Below, one piece after another: positions 8,135 through 12,318 of a stretch of 12,318 bases of DNA; position 1 is the stretch's first letter; every line of letters begins with the position of its first letter. The notes under the pieces are model-generated. The model ran no database searches. It saw only the letters and a program-made list of their open reading frames with translations, and had not been told where the DNA came from. The translations under genes were made by a program, and so were the position numbers. The stretch is from Ruminococcus sp. UBA1394 (GTDB lineage: Bacteria > Bacillota > Clostridia > Oscillospirales > Ruminococcaceae): NCBI GenBank assembly GCA_002305725.1, contig DBQM01000047.1:42821-55138 (forward strand), read 5' to 3'.

Positions 8135-8998
8135 TTATCCCCTTATAATATTGCCGACAGCCTCGCTGATGCGTCTTGCAACGTAGGCATTGTTCATTGT
8201 GTAAAGGTGTATACCGTCAATGCCGTTTGAAACAAGGTCAACTATCTGGTCTATGGCGTAGGCGATTCCGGCGTCCCTTAAAGCCTCCGGATTGTTTTCA
8301 TACCTCTGCATCATCTTTGCAAATTTAGGCGGCAGGCTTGCACCGCACATTGAAACCATGCGCTCAATTGACTTCTTGTTTGTAACCGGCATGATTCCCG
8401 CCTCTATCGGCACGTTGATACCGGCAATTTTTGCTTTTTCCACAAAGGAATAAAAATACTGGTTGTCAAAGAAAAGCTGTGAAATAAGGTGTGACGCTCC
8501 GGCATCGACCTTTTTCTTTAAGTTCAGCACGTCCTGAACCATGTCCGGCGTGTCAACGTGTCCCTCCGGATAGCAGGCACCGGCAATGTCAAAATCGCCC
8601 TTTGTTTTTATAAATTCAACAAGCTCGCTTGCGTACTTAAACTCCTTTTTCGGCGGTATATCCGGATTTATGTCGCCTCTCAGAGCAAGGATATTTTCAA
8701 TACCGTGCTGCTCAAAATCCTTTAAAATGGCGGTTATCTCGTCCTTTGTATAGTTAATGCACGGCAGATGCGCCGCCGGTTCAATGCCGTACTTTTCCTT
8801 TATAGTATGCGCAATTTCACAGGTTGAAACGCTGTTGTTGCTTCCCCCTGCGCCGTATGTAACGCTTATGAAATCTGGCTTTAAGTCTTTCAGTTCTTCA
8901 AGTGTGTTGTAAATTATTTCAACAGGAGCAGTCTTTTTCGGCGGAAAAATCTCAAAGGAAAAAACTGTCCCTTTTTCAAACATATCTCTTATTTTCAT
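8135..8998 (-). CDS. metF: Methylenetetrahydrofolate reductase
   Basis: Flavoprotein that reduces 5,10-methylene- to 5-methyl-tetrahydrofolate, the methyl donor used by MetH. At 287 residues it has the usual single-barrel bacterial length. Motifs: SFEIFPPK with E16 at the position of the catalytic glutamate, SVTYGAGG (45-52), LALRGD with D109 as the FAD-contacting aspartate, ACYPEGH, SQLFFDNQYFY, GIMPVTN and GIDGIHLYTMN near the C-terminus. The ung stop codon and the metF ATG abut as TAAATG, and GGAG lies about 10 bases before the ATG inside the end of ung, so the two genes form one transcript. The reactivation gene and metH lie downstream in the same direction beyond repeat copy A. That suggests metF originally shared a methionine operon with them and may still do so by read-through. 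Confidence 0.97.
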   Translation of the reverse strand: MKIRDMFEKGTVFSFEIFPPKKTAPVEIIYNTLEELKDLKPDFISVTYGAGGSNNSVSTCEIAHTIKEKYGIEPAAHLPCINYTKDEITAILKDFEQHGIENILALRGDINPDIPPKKEFKYASELVEFIKTKGDFDIAGACYPEGHVDTPDMVQDVLNLKKKVDAGASHLISQLFFDNQYFYSFVEKAKIAGINVPIEAGIMPVTNKKSIERMVSMCGASLPPKFAKMMQRYENNPEALRDAGIAYAIDQIVDLVSNGIDGIHLYTMNNAYVARRISEAVGNIIRG

Positions 8999-9670
8999 TT
9001 AATCAATACTCCAGTCTATCTCTTCAATTCCGTTATTCTTCAGAAATTCGTTTGCCTTTGAAAAATGTCTGCACCCGAAAAATCCGTTATAAGCCGAAAG
9101 CGGACTCGGATGTGCACACTCTAAAACAAGGTGCGCCTGATTGGTGACAAGCTTTTTCTTTGCCCTTGCATTTGCGCCCCACAACAGAAATACCATTGGC
9201 TTTTCACGGGTGTTGAGCAGTCTTATAACATCGTCGGTAAACTCCTCCCAGCCCATACCCTTATGGCTGTTTGCACAGCCCTCACGGACTGTCAGCACGT
9301 TATTCAGAAGCAGTACACCATTTTTCGCCCATTTTGTAAGTTCCCCGTGCTTTCCGGTATTGTCAATGCCCACATCGCTTTTTATTTCCCTGAAAATATT
9401 CACAAGTGAGGGCGGCGGTGCAACACCTTTTTTCACAGAAAAGCAAAGACCGTGTGCCTGTCCGACTCCGTGGTAAGGGTCCTGACCAATTATGACCGCC
9501 TTGACATTTTCAAAGGAAGTGTATTTGAATGCATTGAAAATATCGTACATACCCGGGAAAATTCTCTGTGAGTGATATTCCTTTATGAGAAACTGTCTGA
9601 GCTTTAAGTAGTATTCCTTTTTGAATTCGTCCTTTAAAAGCTCGTCCCAGTCATTTCCAAACTCAACCAT
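8999..9670 (-). CDS. ung: Uracil-DNA glycosylase, family 1
   Basis: Removes uracil from DNA to start base excision repair. The protein has 223 residues, as expected. Motifs: GQDPYHG (62-68) with catalytic D64, AHGLCFSV as the uracil pocket, LLNNVLTV (121-128), and HPSPLSAYNGFFG (187-199) with H187 and the DNA-intercalating loop. The ATG at 9670 is preceded by GGGAGG and a good promoter (9690-9718). Its stop codon abuts the metF start. No functional link between uracil repair and methylfolate synthesis is known to me, so the pairing is probably shared transcription rather than shared function. Confidence 0.97.
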   Translation of the reverse strand: MVEFGNDWDELLKDEFKKEYYLKLRQFLIKEYHSQRIFPGMYDIFNAFKYTSFENVKAVIIGQDPYHGVGQAHGLCFSVKKGVAPPPSLVNIFREIKSDVGIDNTGKHGELTKWAKNGVLLLNNVLTVREGCANSHKGMGWEEFTDDVIRLLNTREKPMVFLLWGANARAKKKLVTNQAHLVLECAHPSPLSAYNGFFGCRHFSKANEFLKNNGIEEIDWSID

Positions 9671-9689
9671 TTACTTTTCCTCCCTGTTT

Positions 9690-9718
9690 ATTTTATCATG
9701 TTTAACATACAAGGTCAA
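9690..9718 (-). promoter_or_regulatory. Promoter of the ung-metF unit
   Basis: On the minus strand, TTGACC (9718-9713) and TAAAAT (9695-9690) are 17 bases apart, with TGA directly before the -10 box as an extended -10 element. The start site should fall near 9683, leaving a very short leader before the GGGAGG site and the ATG at 9670. It lies between repeat copy B and ung, so ung-metF does not need a promoter inside the repeat. Confidence 0.75.
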
Positions 9719-9736
9719 TAGGCATTGTGAAACGTA

Positions 9737-10200
9737 TTGTTCATTTCTTGTCTTGCAACAAGAAACGAACCAAAGAAATGCACCGGCTGCCGCCGGACTG
9801 CCATGCCGCCAGAGGCGGCAAATCACTTGTATTTTGTTACCAGACTCAGCTGGGTCGGTACATACTTGGTGACTCATAATTGCCGACTTATTGCGCTAAC
9901 CTTATTAAAGCGGATAATAAACATTATTTTGTTAGTCTTTTAACTGATTCTTTTAGTTTTATTTCTAACCAATTAAAGTTAACTCAGGCTTTTATTATAA
10001 TAGAACGACTTTAACTGCAATTATGGTGTAGTCAGTTTAAACAAAGCAGTTTAGTTTACTGACCAAATTGCAGTGATTTGCAGCGCAAGCTGCACAAGCC
10101 GCGCACGGCGTCTGAGTGGGTGCATTTCTTTGGTTCGTTTCTTTGTGCAGTCAAAGAAATGAACATAACCCAGCTTTTGTTTCTTTTCGCCGAAAAGAAA
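9737..10200. repeat. Repeat copy B: MITE-like structured element with terminal inverted repeats
   Basis: A 464-base second copy in the same orientation as copy A. Its ends 9739-9784 and 10119-10164 are 46-base inverted repeats matching at 40 positions. All six mismatches fall in the loops of the hairpins nested within the ends. The inner 19 bases, CGAACCAAAGAAATGCACC, are perfect. Internal hairpins match those of copy A: TGCCGCC/GGCGGCA (9804-9820, loop changed from GGA to AGA) and TGCAGC-GCAA-GCTGCA (10079-10094), where one G-C pair of copy A has become A-T. A final stem (10180-10200) ends 9 bases from the amidohydrolase stop codon. No transposase, no visible target duplication. It occupies nearly all of the 9671-10209 gap apart from the ung promoter. 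Confidence 0.85.
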
Positions 10201-10209
10201 GTCCAACAC

Positions 10210-11376
10210 TTAAAAAGCGTTCTTCACAATTTTGCCCTCCACAGCCACAAGCACCGGTTCTGACATAACATCAAGAGGATTTGCACCGTTTGGATAAAGC
10301 TGAAAATCGGCGTCCTTGCCGGGTTCGATACTGCCTGTCCTGTCGGCTATTCCTGCCGCCTCTGCCGCATTGCAGGTGATTGATTTAAGGGCGTCCTCGA
10401 ATTCCATTCCGCCCTTGACTGCAATTGCCGCCGACAGAGGAAGATACTGTATAGGGATAACGGTGTGGTCGGTGCAGATTGCGGTCTTTACGCCGTTTTT
10501 CGCAAGTACTGCCGCATTTTCTATTTCCAGCGACTTCATTTCCGGCTTGCAGCGGTCGCATAAAATCGGGCCTGCAACGGCGGTCACACCCTCTTTTCCA
10601 AGAATATCAGCAATGAGGTGTCCCTCAGTTGCGTGAATGATAACAGGCTTTATGTCAAATTCCTTTGAAATGCGCAGTGCCGTAAAAATATCGTCGGCAC
10701 GGTGACAATGAAAATGAGCGCATATCTCCTTTTTCAGCAGCGGTACAAGCGCCTCGCATTTTATGTCATATTCCGGCATATCTGCGTTTTCGCTGTCGTT
10801 TTCATACTCGTTAAGGTCATCAAGATAGCGTTTCGCCTTTGCAAGTCCCTCTCTTATCACCGCCGCTGTTGCCATTCTTGTAACGGGGGTTTCGTCCCTG
10901 TCATTGTAGACACGTTTGGGGTTCTCGCCAAGTGCAAACTTTATTCCCACAGTTTTCACCAGCATATCGTCAATGCGTCTGCCGGACGTTTTAGCGGCAA
11001 TTATCTCTCCGCCGCATGGATTTGCACTTCCCGGTGCAATAACGGCACAGGTTATTCCCCTTGAAACAGCCTCGGAAAAACAGCGGTCAAGGGGATTTAT
11101 ACCGTCTATAACACGCAGCTGGGGAGTAAATGGGTCGGTCGCCTCGTTGCAGTCGTCACCCTCAAAATCAATGCCGTTTTCGATTATGCCAAGGTGTGTG
11201 TGGGCGTCTATGAAGCCTGGCAGAAGAAGTCCGCCTCTGCCGTCAATATCGCTGTCTGAAACGCTGTCGGGAGTACCCTCGCAGACGGCTTTGATTTTTC
11301 CGTCCTCAGATTCGATATAGCCGTTTTCGATATCTTTTCCGGTCATTGTTTTGATTTTCACATTGTATATTTTCAT
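10210..11376 (-). CDS. Metal-dependent amidohydrolase, substrate unknown
   Basis: Amidohydrolase-superfamily protein of 388 residues, likely cytoplasmic, related to imidazolonepropionase-like hydrolases. The metal-binding HxH occurs in GFIDAHTHLG (H59, H61). HFHCH (H221, H223, H225), HATEGH (H248, H253) and TDH (D303) supply further expected ligands. The stretch TDPFTPQLRVIDGINPLD (about 80-97), followed by APGSANPCGGEI, marks a subgroup commonly annotated only as amidohydrolase. The frame is open to an ATG at 11439 inside tadA, but AGGGTG lies 6 bases before the ATG at 11376, and that start overlaps the tadA stop codon as ATGA. Translational coupling to tadA is therefore likely. The substrate could be a cyclic amide or imide or another C-N compound; nothing here decides it. 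Confidence 0.9.
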   Translation of the reverse strand: MKIYNVKIKTMTGKDIENGYIESEDGKIKAVCEGTPDSVSDSDIDGRGGLLLPGFIDAHTHLGIIENGIDFEGDDCNEATDPFTPQLRVIDGINPLDRCFSEAVSRGITCAVIAPGSANPCGGEIIAAKTSGRRIDDMLVKTVGIKFALGENPKRVYNDRDETPVTRMATAAVIREGLAKAKRYLDDLNEYENDSENADMPEYDIKCEALVPLLKKEICAHFHCHRADDIFTALRISKEFDIKPVIIHATEGHLIADILGKEGVTAVAGPILCDRCKPEMKSLEIENAAVLAKNGVKTAICTDHTVIPIQYLPLSAAIAVKGGMEFEDALKSITCNAAEAAGIADRTGSIEPGKDADFQLYPNGANPLDVMSEPVLVAVEGKIVKNAF

Positions 11377-11843
11377 TTTCTGCACCCTTTCTTTTTCTCT
11401 CTCAGATGTCTGAAAAATTCCGAGAGCATTTCGGAGCATTCCTTTTCCAGTACCCCCGAAACCACCTCCGGCTTGTGATTATAAGGCAGTTCAAACATTT
11501 TCTGAACTGATTCCACAGAGCCCGACTTATAATCCGACGCCCCGTAAACCACCCTTTCAAGCCGTGAATTGATTATCGCACCGCAGCACATTGGGCAGGG
11601 TTCAAGGGTAACGTACATTTCGCAGTCAACAAGCCGCCAGCCGCCCAGTTTTTCCGACGCCTCACGGATAGCCGCAATTTCGGCGTGTGCCAGCGGATTT
11701 TTGTCGGTTTCACGCCTGTTATACCCTCTGCCGACGATTTCGCCGTCCTTTTTTCTGACGATTATAGCTCCAACGGGTACTTCGCCGATTTGAGCGGCTT
11801 TCTCCGCCTCCGCAAGTGCGGCTTTCATGTATGTTTCATCCAT
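11373..11843 (-). CDS. tadA: tRNA-specific adenosine deaminase
   Basis: Zinc-dependent deaminase that converts A34 to inosine in tRNA-Arg(ACG), allowing wobble decoding of CGN codons. From the ATG at 11843 the protein has 156 residues, the normal length. The zinc/catalytic motifs are HAE (H53, E55) and PCPMC (C83, C86), with VPVGAIIV near 22-29. The open frame reaches 11915, but GGAG lies 5 bases before the ATG at 11843 and the protein then starts at the usual place before the first helix. The stop codon overlaps the amidohydrolase start. I see no strong promoter between the tRNA terminator and this gene; an A+T-rich TATACCATAAAAT just upstream is the only weak candidate. Confidence 0.95.
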   Translation of the reverse strand: MDETYMKAALAEAEKAAQIGEVPVGAIIVRKKDGEIVGRGYNRRETDKNPLAHAEIAAIREASEKLGGWRLVDCEMYVTLEPCPMCCGAIINSRLERVVYGASDYKSGSVESVQKMFELPYNHKPEVVSGVLEKECSEMLSEFFRHLREKKKGCRK

Positions 11844-11941
11844 ATATACTCCTTTGTCCGTGACCAGACCAGACAATTCGTTGTTCATTTTATGGTATAT
11901 GTTTCTTTGAGGCACGACCGGCAGCCATACAGAAAATCAAA

Positions 11942-11963
11942 GGGACGTCGTGGGCGCCGTCCC
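11942..11963. repeat. G+C-rich intergenic palindrome upstream of tadA
   Basis: GGGACG (11942-11947) and CGTCCC (11958-11963) are inverted, around an inner GGCGCC. On the minus strand it is preceded by TGTAGG. It resembles in style the palindrome at 7637-7655 and the short dispersed intergenic repeats common in Clostridia. It lies about 100 bases upstream of tadA, in its probable leader. Confidence 0.5.
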
Positions 11964-12023
11964 CTACAAATACAATAATTTCCGGTACGCCATAACGTCG
12001 TCCCAAAATAATATTCACAGTAT

Positions 12024-12060
12024 AATAAAAAAATCCTAAGACTGTTGTCTTAGGATTTAT
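12024..12060 (-). terminator. Intrinsic terminator of the tRNA cluster
   Basis: On the minus strand, AAATCCTAAGAC and GTCTTAGGATTT make a perfect 12-bp stem with an AACA loop (12058-12031), followed at once by more T residues. It lies about 30 bases after the 3' end of tRNA-Gly and should separate the tRNA transcript from tadA. Confidence 0.9.
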
Positions 12061-12089
12061 CGTACGCCAAGAATATTTCCCCAGCGAAA

Positions 12090-12165
12090 TGGAGCGGATT
12101 ACGAGGCTCGAACTCGCTACCTCCACCTTGGCAAGGTGGCGCTCTACCAGATGAGCTAAATCCGC
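12090..12165 (-). tRNA. tRNA-Gly(GCC)
   Basis: A 76-base gene beginning GCGGATT and ending AATCCGC-T-CCA, so CCA is encoded. The acceptor stem pairs fully. The D arm is TAGCTCATCTGGTAGAGC, the anticodon loop contains TTGCCAA (GCC, glycine) on a CCACC/GGTGG stem, and the T arm contains GTTCGAGCC. It is the last of three tRNAs before the terminator. Confidence 0.95.
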
Positions 12166-12169
12166 ATTC

Positions 12170-12245
12170 TGGTGCCTCCGGACGGAATCGAACCATCGAC
12201 ACGGGGATTTTCAGTCCCCTGCTCTACCGACTGAGCTACAGAGGC
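12170..12245 (-). tRNA. tRNA-Phe(GAA)
   Basis: A 76-base gene beginning GCCTCTG and ending CGGAGGC-A-CCA with encoded CCA. The anticodon loop CTGAAAA gives GAA (phenylalanine) on a GGGGA/TCCCC stem, and the T loop is GGTTCGATTCC. Only 4 bases separate it from tRNA-Gly. Confidence 0.95.
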
Positions 12246-12258
12246 ATAAAAGCCAAAA

Positions 12259-12318
12259 TGGCGACCTGGATGGGAGTCGAACCCACGACCTCTAGCGTGA
12301 CAGGCTAGCGTTCTAACC
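12259..12318 (-). tRNA. tRNA-Asp(GTC), 5' end outside the window
   Basis: Partial gene: the window edge removes about the first 17 bases. Visible are the D-arm end GGTTAGAACG, the anticodon loop CTGTCAC (GTC, aspartate) on a CTAGC/GCTAG stem, the T arm GTGGGTTCGACTCCCAT, and the 3' end CCAGGTC-G-CCA. It is the first tRNA of the visible cluster in transcription order. Confidence 0.9.

Noticed and set aside
9671..9877. A 68-codon minus-strand frame over the left end of repeat B.
   Set aside because: It spans the repeat end and the ung promoter, with no family resemblance; translated repeat sequence.
7666..10200. CRISPR array.
   Set aside because: There are only two long (~465-base) copies 1.6 kb apart with genes between, not short regularly spaced repeats.
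7666..10200. Composite transposon carrying ung and metF.
   Set aside because: Neither copy encodes a transposase, and both genes are ordinary chromosomal housekeeping genes, so co-mobilisation is not supported.
11890..12126. A 78-codon minus-strand frame upstream of tadA.
   Set aside because: It begins inside tRNA-Gly and runs through the terminator and an intergenic palindrome, so it cannot be a normal gene.

Overview
The window looks like chromosomal DNA of an anaerobic Clostridia-type Firmicute, most likely of the Ruminococcus/Oscillospiraceae kind. I infer this from strong GGAG/GAGGTGA ribosome binding sites, a glycogen phosphorylase beside a cytoplasmic GH13 enzyme, a short B12-dependent methionine synthase with its reactivation domain in a separate gene, CCA-encoding tRNA genes and G+C-rich intergenic palindromes. 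Every gene I can support lies on the minus strand, so transcription runs from the right end of the window to the left.

In transcription order: a tRNA cluster (Asp, cut by the window edge; Phe; Gly) ends at a clear intrinsic terminator near 12024-12060. Then come tadA (tRNA adenosine deaminase) and an amidohydrolase of unknown substrate, joined by an ATGA overlap. Repeat copy B (9737-10200) follows directly after the amidohydrolase stop codon. A good promoter (9690-9718) then drives ung (uracil-DNA glycosylase) and metF (methylenetetrahydrofolate reductase), whose stop and start codons abut. Repeat copy A (7666-8133) follows one base after the metF stop codon. Next are a methionine synthase reactivation-domain gene and metH, overlapping by 11 bases. 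At the left end, a strong promoter (4482-4510) precedes glgP (glycogen phosphorylase) and a GH13 alpha-glucan hydrolase.

Two metabolic themes stand out. MetF makes 5-methyl-tetrahydrofolate, MetH uses it to methylate homocysteine through B12, and the stand-alone reactivation protein rescues oxidised cobalamin. GlgP and the GH13 enzyme together degrade intracellular glycogen or maltodextrin. The rest is tRNA wobble modification, uracil repair and tRNA supply.

The least explained part is the pair of ~465-bp repeats. They lie in the same orientation, bracket exactly ung-metF, carry 46-base terminal inverted repeats (40 of 46 matching in copy B), encode no transposase and are dense in hairpins. 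One GCAA-capped stem differs between the copies by a compensatory G-C to A-T change. They look like a non-autonomous, MITE-like structured element, possibly with an RNA role. A second oddity is that the reactivation gene has a perfect ribosome binding site but no ATG, GTG or TTG at the proper distance; it seems to start at ATT or CTG.
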